A stretch of DNA of 64,000 bases, taken from NCBI RefSeq assembly GCF_002260525.1, contig NZ_MRYI01000002.1, positions 62,001 to 126,000 of the forward strand, in the 5' to 3' direction. The position numbers and the translations under genes were made by a program. The notes below the pieces were generated by a model that saw only the letters and a program-made list of their open reading frames with translations, did not search any database and was not told the DNA's origin. Positions 26,998 through 34,791 of this stretch are shown in pieces (within the stretch, counting starts at the first letter, position 1; every line of letters begins with the position of its first letter). The DNA is from Hahella sp. CCB-MM4 (GTDB lineage: Bacteria; Pseudomonadota; Gammaproteobacteria; Pseudomonadales; Oleiphilaceae).

Positions 26998-27075
26998 GGG
27001 TTAATGGAACCCCAAGCAAGCCCCCCCAAGAATGTACACGGCTCAGAGAAAATAAATGGGCCAACGAATATAAAC

Positions 27076-27096
27076 GGAAAGGGACAGACCCTTTCC
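27076..27096 (+). promoter_or_regulatory. Intercistronic hairpin between nadM and nadV
   Basis: GGAAAGGG pairs with CCCTTTCC around ACAGA, followed by TCTT only. Weak as a terminator; it may reduce read-through or stabilise mRNA. Confidence 0.5.
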
Positions 27097-27127
27097 TCTT
27101 AAAACCGATGACAGGAGGATTTCCGTC

Positions 27128-28561
27128 ATGACCAGAACAAATCGCAACATCATTTTAAACGTCGACTCTTATAAAGCGTCTCACTACCTGCAATACCCAC
27201 CGATGACCACTCAGGTCTCCAGTTATATTGAAGCCCGTGGTGGGCAGTTTAAGGATGCCGTATTCTTCGGATTGCAGATGTTTATCAAGGAATATCTGAC
27301 CTCTCCCATTACCATGGAAGATGTTGATGAAGCCAAAGTTATCCTTCAGGCTCACGGGGTACCGTTCAATGAAGCAGGTTGGCGTTATATAGTCGAAAAA
27401 CACAACGGTTACCTGCCCATTGAGATTGAAGCGATCCCGGAAGGGGCGGTAGTACCGGTAAAAAATGCCCTGGTTCAGGTGATCAATACTGATCCTAACT
27501 GTGCCTGGTTAACCAGCTACGTGGAGACGGCTTTGTTAAGAGCTGTCTGGTACCCTACCACCGTGGCGACCGTCTCCTGGAATTGCCGCCAGATCATTCA
27601 GCGTTATCTGGATGAAACCGCCGATAACAGTGATAGCCTCGGATTCAAGTTACACGATTTCGGGGCTCGGGGAGCTACTACAGAAGAAGCCGCTGCAGTA
27701 GGTGGGGCCGCTCACTTGGTGAATTTCCTCGGTACCGATACACTCAGCGGTGTCCTGGCGGCCCGTCGCTACTATGGTGCCGAAATGGCCGGCTTCTCAA
27801 TACCGGCCGCTGAGCACAGCACCATCACCAGTTGGGGGCGTGACAACGAAACCGAGGCCTATGCCAACATGCTGGATCAGTTCAGCGGCCCAGGAAAATT
27901 GGTGGCCGTGGTCAGCGACTCCTACGATCTCTGGAACGCCATCGACAATATCTGGGGAGAAGAACTGAAAACCAAAGTCGAAGCTACCGGTGGCACCCTC
28001 ATCGTGCGGCCTGACAGCGGTGACCCTGTCACCATTGTCACGGAAACCATCGAGCGCCTGATGAGGAAATTTGGCTTTGAGGTTAACGACAGGGGTTATC
28101 GGGTACTACCTGGCTGTATCCGCGTCATCCAAGGCGATGGTATTTCACAACAAACCATCGAAGCTATTCTGGAAGCCATGAAACAGCGTAAGCAGAGCGC
28201 CGACAATATCGCCTTTGGCATGGGTGGCGAGCTGCTCCAGAAGATCAACCGCGACACCATGAAGTTTGCCATGAAGGCCTCTGCGGCGAAGGTGGCCGGA
28301 CTGTGGAGAGATGTATATAAAGATCCTGTTACAGATCAGGGCAAGCGCTCCAAGAAAGGTCGTCTGGCTGTAGTGCGTGGCATGGCCGGCGAGATAAAGA
28401 CAATTCGCAGGGAGGATCTTGGACAAAGAGAGAATCTGCTGGTCCCAGTATTCAGGAATGGGGAGTTGTTAAAGGACTATGAATTTGAAGAAATTAGACA
28501 AAGAGCCGCCGGCATCCTGCAAAGTGAAGAGCTAACAGATGATGCTGTAGAGTATGCATAA
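27128..28561 (+). CDS. nadV: Nicotinamide phosphoribosyltransferase
   Basis: Makes nicotinamide mononucleotide from nicotinamide and PRPP, bypassing deamidation. 477 aa, standard for NadV/NAMPT. Conserved blocks are SYKASHYLQYPP near the N-terminus, FGARGATTEEAAAVGGAAHL, the SIPAAEHSTITSWG block and IVRPDSGDPV. Start ATG with AGGAGG. Second gene of the NrtR-controlled operon, 130 bases after nadM; NMN made here is the substrate of NadM. A perfect 13-bp hairpin follows the gene. Confidence 0.96.
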   Translation: MTRTNRNIILNVDSYKASHYLQYPPMTTQVSSYIEARGGQFKDAVFFGLQMFIKEYLTSPITMEDVDEAKVILQAHGVPFNEAGWRYIVEKHNGYLPIEIEAIPEGAVVPVKNALVQVINTDPNCAWLTSYVETALLRAVWYPTTVATVSWNCRQIIQRYLDETADNSDSLGFKLHDFGARGATTEEAAAVGGAAHLVNFLGTDTLSGVLAARRYYGAEMAGFSIPAAEHSTITSWGRDNETEAYANMLDQFSGPGKLVAVVSDSYDLWNAIDNIWGEELKTKVEATGGTLIVRPDSGDPVTIVTETIERLMRKFGFEVNDRGYRVLPGCIRVIQGDGISQQTIEAILEAMKQRKQSADNIAFGMGGELLQKINRDTMKFAMKASAAKVAGLWRDVYKDPVTDQGKRSKKGRLAVVRGMAGEIKTIRREDLGQRENLLVPVFRNGELLKDYEFEEIRQRAAGILQSEELTDDAVEYA

Positions 28562-28580
28562 TTCGCATTAGTCATATTGA

Positions 28581-28610
28581 AGATAATCCCCACAAGCGTG
28601 GGGATTATCT
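28581..28610. terminator. Perfect 13-bp hairpin after nadV
   Basis: AGATAATCCCCAC (28581-28593), loop AAGC, then GTGGGGATTATCT (28598-28610). No T run follows, so it may be a rho-independent-like barrier or an mRNA-end stabiliser between nadV and the macrodomain gene. Confidence 0.6.
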
Positions 28611-28666
28611 CACTTGGAAAGAGAAAATACTCTCTAATAAGTAGCTAATAACTTGGTATTAACCGT

Positions 28667-29176
28667 ATGACCGCTAATGTTCATGCGCTGCAAAGCGACA
28701 TCACGAAACTACAAGTCGACGCCATAGTTAACGCCGCCAACTCCTCGCTTCTGGGAGGCGGAGGGGTTGACGGGGCCATTCACCGAGCCGCTGGCCCGGA
28801 CCTGGTGCATGAATGCCGCTTGCTTGGCGGGTGCCGCGTAGGAGAAGCCAAATTCACCAAAGGTTATCACCTGCCTGCCAAATATATAATCCATACTGTT
28901 GGGCCCGTCTGGCGGGGCGGTGACAATGGGGAGAAGAACTTACTGGCCTCCTGTTACCGGCGTTCATTGGAAATCGCAATTGAGCAAGGTATCCAGAGTA
29001 TCGCTTTTCCCTGCATCAGCACCGGTATATATGGCTATCCGATTGAGCTGGCGACAAAGGTTGCAATTGAAACCGTCTTCGACTTTTTGAGTGAGCACAA
29101 TACATTGAGAGAAATCGTATTTTGCTGTTTCTCCGAAAGAGACCTCATCACTTACCAGAAGGCGCTCAATAATTAA
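28667..29176 (+). CDS. Macrodomain protein, O-acetyl-ADP-ribose deacetylase (YmdB-like)
   Basis: 169 aa, a single macrodomain. [20 protein letters not shown] and the phosphate loop [12 protein letters not shown] are the ADP-ribose-binding signatures; [10 protein letters not shown] is the MacroD-type catalytic stretch. Such enzymes remove ADP-ribose from proteins or hydrolyse O-acetyl-ADP-ribose, the product of sirtuins, which consume NAD. Being downstream of nadM-Nudix and nadV it fits an NAD turnover operon: ADP-ribose freed here can be cut by the Nudix domain and also sensed by NrtR. Weak ribosome site. Confidence 0.93.
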   Translation: MTANVHALQSDITKLQVDAIVNAANSSLLGGGGVDGAIHRAAGPDLVHECRLLGGCRVGEAKFTKGYHLPAKYIIHTVGPVWRGGDNGEKNLLASCYRRSLEIAIEQGIQSIAFPCISTGIYGYPIELATKVAIETVFDFLSEHNTLREIVFCCFSERDLITYQKALNN

Positions 29177-29216
29177 GCAAAATTAACTTAAGCATTTTTC
29201 GGATTCAGTTTAGAGA

Positions 29217-29882
29217 ATGACCTTTTATAAAAATGGATACGAACTTCTGGAGAATGCCGTTTCCAGCGAGATTATCGAGACTATTAAGCAGGAATTAGCA
29301 CTCTCTGCTGTCGCTCCCATTCGTGGAGGTATCCGTAACGCAGAGAAACGATTCGCTTCTATCAGAGCCCTGATAAACTCACCCATACTACCTACATTGG
29401 CAAAAGCGTATCTAACAGAAAAAGCTTCCGTTGTGCGCGTCATTCTTTTCGACAAAACCCCGGAGAACAACTGGCTGGTATCCTGGCACCAGGATAAAAC
29501 GGTTGCCGTCTCTCAGCGATTTGAATTAAAGGAATGGGGGCCGTGGAGCATCAAAGATAACACTCATCATGTGCAGCCACCCGCTTCCGTTCTCAATCAG
29601 ATGGTCACGTTTAGAATACATCTAGATGCTACAGACGAGTCCAATGGCTGCCTGAAGGTTATTCCCGGCAGTCATCAATACGGCATCCTGACTCAGGAAA
29701 TGACCAACGACATCAGCAAACAACACAATCCAATTTCCTGCGAAGCAGACGAGGGTTCAATTCTGGTGATGCGCCCACACCTGTTACATGCTTCAAGTAA
29801 AGCGATAAATCCTGGCCATCGGCGCGTTCTACACGTGGAATACAGTGACTATCGGCTACCCGAGGGTGTCTCCTGGGCCTGA
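29217..29882 (+). CDS. Phytanoyl-CoA dioxygenase family protein (PhyH)
   Basis: 221-aa Fe(II)/2-oxoglutarate oxygenase. Iron ligands are the His and Asp of WHQDKT and the distal His of PHLLHASSKA; the arginine of RRVLHVEYSDYRLPEG should hold 2-oxoglutarate. Substrate unknown; family members hydroxylate lipids, amino acids or nucleosides. It lies 40 bases after the macrodomain gene, so may belong to the NAD operon, though no link to NAD is known to me. A second, truncated copy of its last third lies 1.5 kb downstream (31363-31581), on the other side of an AT-rich two-gene insert. Confidence 0.88.
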   Translation: MTFYKNGYELLENAVSSEIIETIKQELALSAVAPIRGGIRNAEKRFASIRALINSPILPTLAKAYLTEKASVVRVILFDKTPENNWLVSWHQDKTVAVSQRFELKEWGPWSIKDNTHHVQPPASVLNQMVTFRIHLDATDESNGCLKVIPGSHQYGILTQEMTNDISKQHNPISCEADEGSILVMRPHLLHASSKAINPGHRRVLHVEYSDYRLPEGVSWA

Positions 29883-30060
29883 TTTTACTGGCGGCGATGT
29901 TAGTTCGACCATCCCATTGATAGAATCACTCAAGTTTCTCACCATGTAAAAATAACCTACCCCATTCTACTTAGCGAAGTACTCCATTATTTTAGTGGCT
30001 AGCACTAGAAAGCTACTAACTGACTTTTACCCGACTTCTCGGCAGAGAAGATGAACTAAA

Positions 30061-30507
30061 TCAATTTTCAAGACATGCTTCACTTGGCTTTAGAGCTACG
30101 ATTGAGGTCACCTCCAGTGGAAACCCATTTGCTCCGACAACGAACCAGCGCAATACACCTTTCTGATATTTGTGCAAATAACCAGAAATGCAAAACTGGG
30201 GCTTCCCCTCTTTCTCAGCCGAGAATAGGAAGTTCTCAAGATCTGGATAGCCATAAGGATGAACCGTTTTTCCTATATAGTGCTCAAACTGAGTGGACCT
30301 TACAGATTCAACCACCATAGGAACACACACTTCTCCGCAGTCTTCATCACTTAACCAACGAGCGACCAATGTCACCTGAGTTGAGCTCTTTTGCTGCAGC
30401 AAATACGGACGTATGACATTAACCAATATCAAAGCGGAAACTATCAGCAAGATGATGAACATCAGCAAACTATGCCAATATTTCTTTTTAGTACCTGTGC
30501 TCATCAC
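30061..30507 (-). CDS. Single-pass membrane protein, possible immunity protein
   Basis: 148 aa with one transmembrane helix (residues 13-34) and a C-terminal domain predicted outside the cytoplasm, carrying several cysteines (CGEVC, FC, AC). No family recognised. It starts 3 bases after the stop of the upstream caspase-like gene, so the two are translated together. The region is visibly richer in A and T than its neighbours. A small membrane-anchored partner directly following a putative hydrolase is the usual layout of effector-immunity pairs; that role is inference only. Confidence 0.6.
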   Translation of the reverse strand: MMSTGTKKKYWHSLLMFIILLIVSALILVNVIRPYLLQQKSSTQVTLVARWLSDEDCGEVCVPMVVESVRSTQFEHYIGKTVHPYGYPDLENFLFSAEKEGKPQFCISGYLHKYQKGVLRWFVVGANGFPLEVTSIVALKPSEACLEN

Positions 30508-30510
30508 TAA

Positions 30511-31248
30511 CTATAAACCTTCAATTATGGTGTTACGCAGATAGCCTCTCTGAGATGTTCTTAATATTACTTCACCGTTTCTGTAAACAACTCTGCTACC
30601 ATGGCGATAGTCCTGATCCGCAATTTTAGTTTTTCCTTCTCCGTTAATATTTGGATTACCATAGGTTGTGTGCCCAATCACTACACTATTGACGCATCCT
30701 GCGCTGTGTAGCTGCTCTGAGAGCTCTTCGACGATATTATCAATAACCACCGGAAATATGCGTTCACCACTACGCCTTTGAAACCAGCTTGCCGCAGTTA
30801 AACAACCGTGAAATTGGACTCTGGAATCGACGGTGAACTTCTTAAAATTAATATCTGATATGCTTCTTGCCTCATCCGAAAATTCATAGTCACCTCCCTC
30901 ATCCGAGTAATATTGTGACATTGCCAGTCTGCCTAAAAACCCTACATAGAAGCCACAACTTCTATATGCTTTTTTAGAAAAATTTAAAGATAGAGGACTC
31001 CCGTGGCTAACGATATCCAATGATTCTAGCGATCGATCAGGGAGACTATCTATCTCATCGACTATTGCTTTAGCTGAATCAATCTTACTAACCTTAATAA
31101 AGGAAGAATCGCCGAGTTGCTCGTAGGACTTTTTAATATTTAAGGCACCAAAGCGAAATGCGCTATTATCTCTTTCGCCACTAAGCTTCCTTCTCCCATT
31201 AGGCTCTATTTCCCTGGCCCCTCCCCAATAAATTAGACGAGTTTGCAT
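30511..31248 (-). CDS. Uncharacterised protein with a caspase-like His/Cys pattern, possible effector
   Basis: 245 aa, no signal peptide. Two motifs stand out: LDIVSHGSPLSLNFS near residue 95 and VQFHGCLTAAS near residue 155. Histidine in a hydrophobic-strand-HG turn, followed by cysteine after a second strand, is how caspase/gingipain and DUF4347-type domains present their dyad. A third block VVIGHTTYGNPN then RHGSRVVYRNGEVI closes the fold. Base composition is AT-richer than the surroundings and the gene pair interrupts a duplicated PhyH region, suggesting horizontal arrival. Peptidase assignment is a guess from motif spacing; no delivery domain is visible. Confidence 0.5.
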   Translation of the reverse strand: MQTRLIYWGGAREIEPNGRRKLSGERDNSAFRFGALNIKKSYEQLGDSSFIKVSKIDSAKAIVDEIDSLPDRSLESLDIVSHGSPLSLNFSKKAYRSCGFYVGFLGRLAMSQYYSDEGGDYEFSDEARSISDINFKKFTVDSRVQFHGCLTAASWFQRRSGERIFPVVIDNIVEELSEQLHSAGCVNSVVIGHTTYGNPNINGEGKTKIADQDYRHGSRVVYRNGEVILRTSQRGYLRNTIIEGL

Positions 31249-31362
31249 TTTACCTCCTTGTTATTCGTGGATATTACGCTGAAAACAATGCTAAAGATGG
31301 AGGCTTGCTAAGACAAGTCAACCAAACAGTCTACTACTTGGACGTATTGAATTAGGGCAAGT

Positions 31363-31581
31363 CCGGGCAGTCATCGATATGGAGTTTTAACCCAGGAAAT
31401 GATCGGCAAATTCTGCCGGGAACATATATCCGTGTCCTGCGAAGCAATAGAAGGTTCTATCCTGGTCATGCGACCACACCTGCTGCATGCCTCAAGTAAA
31501 GCTATCGCCCCCACTAACCGACGCATATTGCATGTTGAGTATAGTGATTACAGACTCCCCGAAGGTATTCACTGGGCCTGA
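31363..31581 (+). pseudogene. PhyH fragment, 3' third of a second copy
   Basis: From CCG at 31363 the translation PGSHRYGVLTQEMIGK continues to the stop and parallels residues about 150-221 of the PhyH protein at 29217-29882: CEAxEGSILVMRPHLLHASS is shared. The two are roughly 70 percent identical at DNA level by eye, so this is a diverged paralogue, not a recent copy. The first two thirds, with the iron-binding HxD, are missing; upstream DNA belongs to the AT-rich cassette. An ATG at 31399 could give 60 residues but no function is expected. Confidence 0.8.
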
Positions 31582-31591
31582 TCGGCGTTGT

Positions 31592-32317
31592 CTATTGCTT
31601 GATAAGCATACTCGCCAGCATTCCCGGCATAATCCGGTGCAACCACATCCCCACGTAGGCTTTGCCAATACTGATTTCCTGCTTACCGCGGTCAATACTT
31701 TTAATCATCTGTTGCACGACCCAATCCGCCTCAACCGCCACTTGTGGAACAGCACTTTTATGAAGCGCGGTACGGGTGAGCGGCGGGAGCACTTCAACGA
31801 CTTTTACAGATGTATTTCTAAGCTGGTAACGAAGCGCCTGAGTGAAGTGCCGTAGGGCAGCCTTACTTGCGCAATAAACGGGAGCGCTGTGTTTTGGTGC
31901 CAGTGCCAATACCGACGTCACATTAATGATATGGCTGCTTTGCTGCTGCCTTAACACCGGCAGGAGCCCTCTGATCAGCTCCACAGGGCCGTGAAAGTTG
32001 ATCGCAAACTCCTGTTGGATCTGCTCCTGATCAACATTCGACGTGAAGTCGATGACATTCTGAATACCGGCATTGTTGATCAGCATATCAAGGTCCGGCC
32101 ACTCACTGTGAATATGCCGGATCACTTTCTGTACATCATGATTATTGGCCAGGTCTGCCACCTGAATATGAATTTGCGGATAGGCTTCCTGCAGTTGGAG
32201 CATTTCAGCTTCGTTTCGCCCCAAGGCAATCACCTGGTTATCAGCCACCAGTTGCTCCAACAGCGCCCTGCCGATTCCCCGGTTGGCACCGGTTAATAAA
32301 ATCACATGCCCTTTCAT
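31592..32317 (-). CDS. Short-chain dehydrogenase/reductase
   Basis: 241-aa SDR with TGANRGIG (residues 8-15), NNAGI, the catalytic serine in INVTSVLALAPKH and the YCASKAA pair. It resembles the DltE/YvaG-like group acting on unknown alcohols or ketones. Gene ends 10 bases from the convergent PhyH fragment. Upstream, 91 bases separate it from a Crp/Fnr regulator on the same strand, so it may be regulated with it. Substrate cannot be deduced. Confidence 0.85.
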   Translation of the reverse strand: MKGHVILLTGANRGIGRALLEQLVADNQVIALGRNEAEMLQLQEAYPQIHIQVADLANNHDVQKVIRHIHSEWPDLDMLINNAGIQNVIDFTSNVDQEQIQQEFAINFHGPVELIRGLLPVLRQQQSSHIINVTSVLALAPKHSAPVYCASKAALRHFTQALRYQLRNTSVKVVEVLPPLTRTALHKSAVPQVAVEADWVVQQMIKSIDRGKQEISIGKAYVGMWLHRIMPGMLASMLIKQ

Positions 32318-32408
32318 ACTCTGCGCCCCGTTGATTTCAGACTTCGAATCTCACAAATGAATTCAGAGCCATCTTGGCAGGACGATGCGATGAGATCCTT
32401 AACCCAGG

Positions 32409-33032
32409 TTAAGATTCTCCTGATTCCTGCGATTTGAGCTTTCGCTTCAGACGGGACAATGCAACCTCGGTAATGCCCATATAGGCAGCAATGTGGTAGG
32501 CGGGAATGCGTTGTTCAAGCGAGGGGTATTCTTTTTGAAACTGCTGATACCGGGTCGTAGCGTCATCCAATAACAATTCCGCTTCACGGTCTTCTTTCTT
32601 CAGCGCCAGATACTGGGCTTGAGCCCGGGCCAGTCGGTCAAAGGTCACATTGGTGTCGCAGGCTTCCCGATACCATTTAATTGGAATGCTCAAGGCGATC
32701 GTAGGTTCAAGGGCCTGTATGGAAAACCGGCTGGGCATGCCGTGAACCAACTCCGTCATCGCCCCACAGAAACCTGGGGCATCAATAAAGGATTTGTTAA
32801 ACTCCCGGCCATCAGGGGTCGTGTAGACATTACGCATCAGCCCCTGCGCGACAAACCAGAATCGCCCGGCCAGTTGTCCTGCCTCCAATACCACTTCACC
32901 TTTACCGTAAGCTTCCTTGCGCAGATGAGGCCGCATCTCAAGCCAGTCTTTCTCCTTCAGGGGAGCCATCGTCTCTAGCACCCTGCGCAGCACCAGAAAG
33001 ACGTCTTCTTCATCACTCATCATCGGCTTCAT
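32409..33032 (-). CDS. Crp/Fnr-family transcriptional regulator
   Basis: 207 aa. An N-terminal cyclic-nucleotide-binding-like barrel (GEVVLEAGQLAGRFWFVAQGLMRN) is followed by a winged helix-turn-helix (IAAYMGITEVALSRLKRKLK). The phosphate-binding GE/RxAS pair of true CAP is absent, so it probably does not bind cAMP. The start is uncertain: ATG at 33032, 33023 or 33020 all overlap the end of nadR. Coupled with nadR and pnuC on the minus strand, it may sense metabolic state; targets unknown. Confidence 0.85.
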   Translation of the reverse strand: MKPMMSDEEDVFLVLRRVLETMAPLKEKDWLEMRPHLRKEAYGKGEVVLEAGQLAGRFWFVAQGLMRNVYTTPDGREFNKSFIDAPGFCGAMTELVHGMPSRFSIQALEPTIALSIPIKWYREACDTNVTFDRLARAQAQYLALKKEDREAELLLDDATTRYQQFQKEYPSLEQRIPAYHIAAYMGITEVALSRLKRKLKSQESGES

Positions 33033-34041
33033 GACCGCTATTGTTGACTCCCAGCTTTTCTAACACCTGACGGACGCGATCCTCCAGGCTTCCGGTCAAC
33101 AAGGTATATTGAACCTTCCTTTTAATCAGCTCTTTCTCAATTTCCGTCTGAAATTGCGCGCGGTTTACCTCTCCTGAACGATCCCAGGAGTCATCATAGG
33201 GAATGTCATCGCCACATAGAAAGACAATGTCATATCGGTCTGTCGATTGTTCTGCCATACGTTCCAGCTCCGGCAGGGCATTGCCATGGTAATAACGGGC
33301 AAAGTGCCAGGTGGTTAGCGCATTTGTATCCACAAAGAGAAATCCATTACTGTCTTCCAGCAAGCCCTCTTCCCTAACAAGATGGCCCTCTGCAATTTCC
33401 AGCAACTGAAAAGGCGTCAGGCGTCGGTCTACCTGATGTTGCTCCCAGTATTCTCGCCCATACTCCGGCATCCAGCATGTATTCAGTCTTGCGGCCAGTT
33501 CGCTGGCCAGGGTCGTTTTCCCCGTGGACGGTGCACCAAGAAACACCACCTTTTTAATCAGATCTTTATACACCAGTGGGTGCAACCATTGGCGGTTAGC
33601 AAAAGGATCATTTCGAATCATGGTCGCGGATACAGGAACCATGGCCCGCGCTTCATCCACACGGCAATCCACGGCGTTAAGGAAACGACTGATATGATCT
33701 CCATAGAATTCGCTGGAGAAAAAATGAGTGATGCTTCGCCCCGCCAGTCGATGCCCGATATAGTCCTCATGCATACGATGAATTTCTGGGGTATCGCCTA
33801 TCTCCATCGGTCCATCCGGTGCCAGGATGATTTCAATCTGAGGATAAAGGGCCTGGATCCACCCTGCTCGGCGCTCCAGAGAAACATCGATGAGGTCAGG
33901 GCATCCATAGATCATCAGGATCAGATGATCCACCTGCTCCAAAGCCTGCTCAATAAGATACTGGTGCCCCTTGTGAAGTGGGGCAAACTTGCCCAGAGTG
34001 AAACCGACTTTCCACCCTTCCCGGTTGTTAGCCTTCTGCAT
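33013..34041 (-). CDS. nadR: NadR-type bifunctional NMN adenylyltransferase / ribosylnicotinamide kinase
   Basis: 342 aa. N-terminal nucleotidyltransferase with TLGKFAPLHKGHQYLIEQAL and the SSEFYG block; C-terminal kinase with P-loop GAPSTGKTT. It phosphorylates imported nicotinamide riboside to NMN and can adenylate it to NAD. The helix-turn-helix repressor domain of enteric NadR is absent, so it is purely an enzyme here. It overlaps pnuC by 14 bases and the Crp-like gene by 20. Together with NadM the region carries two distinct NMN adenylyltransferases. Confidence 0.94.
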   Translation of the reverse strand: MQKANNREGWKVGFTLGKFAPLHKGHQYLIEQALEQVDHLILMIYGCPDLIDVSLERRAGWIQALYPQIEIILAPDGPMEIGDTPEIHRMHEDYIGHRLAGRSITHFFSSEFYGDHISRFLNAVDCRVDEARAMVPVSATMIRNDPFANRQWLHPLVYKDLIKKVVFLGAPSTGKTTLASELAARLNTCWMPEYGREYWEQHQVDRRLTPFQLLEIAEGHLVREEGLLEDSNGFLFVDTNALTTWHFARYYHGNALPELERMAEQSTDRYDIVFLCGDDIPYDDSWDRSGEVNRAQFQTEIEKELIKRKVQYTLLTGSLEDRVRQVLEKLGVNNSGHEADDE

Positions 34042-34651
34042 AGTCGGGCCTGAGTATCTGGCGCTGCGCCTGGAATCGGCGCATCCATACGAAAAATCCG
34101 GTAGTGGCCATGATCAAAAAGGCCGAATAGAGTAACACCGTCGGATAAAGACCCTTTTGCCAGTAGACGCCGATCGCCACTACATCGACGGTAATCCAGA
34201 ATACCCAGTTAACCAGGAAGCGCCGGGACAGCAGCCATTGCGCCACCAGACTGGCCACTGTGGTATAGGCATCGGGATAAGGCAAAGCAGCATCCGTATA
34301 GGTAGACATGACATAACCCAATCCAAAGCTGCCCAAGACAGCAACAACGACCCAAACCAAAATGGCTGTTGTGGTACTGGGAAGCACAATAATGTCGTGA
34401 TCCTGATCCTGTCCCTGCAGCCAGTACCACCAACCGTATATCTGCATAACGACGTAGATGCCATGCAAAGCAACATCTGAGTATAGCTTGGCATCATAGA
34501 AAACGATGATATACAGCGACACCTGCAGCAGCCCCACAGGCCAGCACCAGATGTTACGCTTAATGATCAGATAAACGCAGATAAAACCAGCGATACTGGC
34601 GATGATTTCAATCGGACTGCTTCCAAAGAAGCCGGCAATAAAAGACTCCAT
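34028..34651 (-). CDS. pnuC: Nicotinamide riboside transporter PnuC
   Basis: 207-aa inner-membrane protein with about seven helices and the aromatic WWYWLQG motif of PnuC. It takes up nicotinamide riboside by facilitated diffusion; NadR traps it by phosphorylation. First gene of pnuC-nadR-crp. The ATG at 34649-34651 lies only a few bases after a long two-part hairpin (34659-34715) and has no free Shine-Dalgarno sequence, pointing to control at the leader. Confidence 0.93.
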   Translation of the reverse strand: MESFIAGFFGSSPIEIIASIAGFICVYLIIKRNIWCWPVGLLQVSLYIIVFYDAKLYSDVALHGIYVVMQIYGWWYWLQGQDQDHDIIVLPSTTTAILVWVVVAVLGSFGLGYVMSTYTDAALPYPDAYTTVASLVAQWLLSRRFLVNWVFWITVDVVAIGVYWQKGLYPTVLLYSAFLIMATTGFFVWMRRFQAQRQILRPDYAEG

Positions 34652-34658
34652 AATTTGA

Positions 34659-34715
34659 CTGATGCTCTCAGGTGCTATTGTTCTCGCTGCGTTTATAACA
34701 CCTGTCGAGCATCAG
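34659..34715 (-). promoter_or_regulatory. Structured leader directly before pnuC, candidate riboswitch
   Basis: On the minus strand CTGATGCTC (34715-34707) pairs with GAGCATCAG (34667-34659), a 9-bp outer helix; inside, AGGTG (34703-34699) pairs with CACCT (34674-34670), a second 5-bp helix, with small internal loop GAC/GA and a 24-base apical loop. The helix ends seven bases before the start codon. pnuC genes are known targets of NAD riboswitches in other bacteria; I cannot match a known consensus here. Confidence 0.6.
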
Positions 34716-34791
34716 GGGAAACCTCCAATAGCGATCCATGCCGACTGCGACCAATTAGTCGCTTTCCGCAGGCATCCTTGTGCCAAGAGCC

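Noticed and set aside
28581-28610. Hairpin AATCCCCAC-AAGC-GTGGGGATT resembles a type I-E CRISPR repeat core
   Set aside because: It occurs once, with no second copy at 50-70 bp spacing and no cas gene in the window; it is better explained as an mRNA hairpin after nadV.
30511-31248. Classical type VI or contact-dependent toxin
   Set aside because: No PAAR, Rhs, MIX or other delivery domain and no secretion genes nearby; only the generic effector/immunity-like layout remains.
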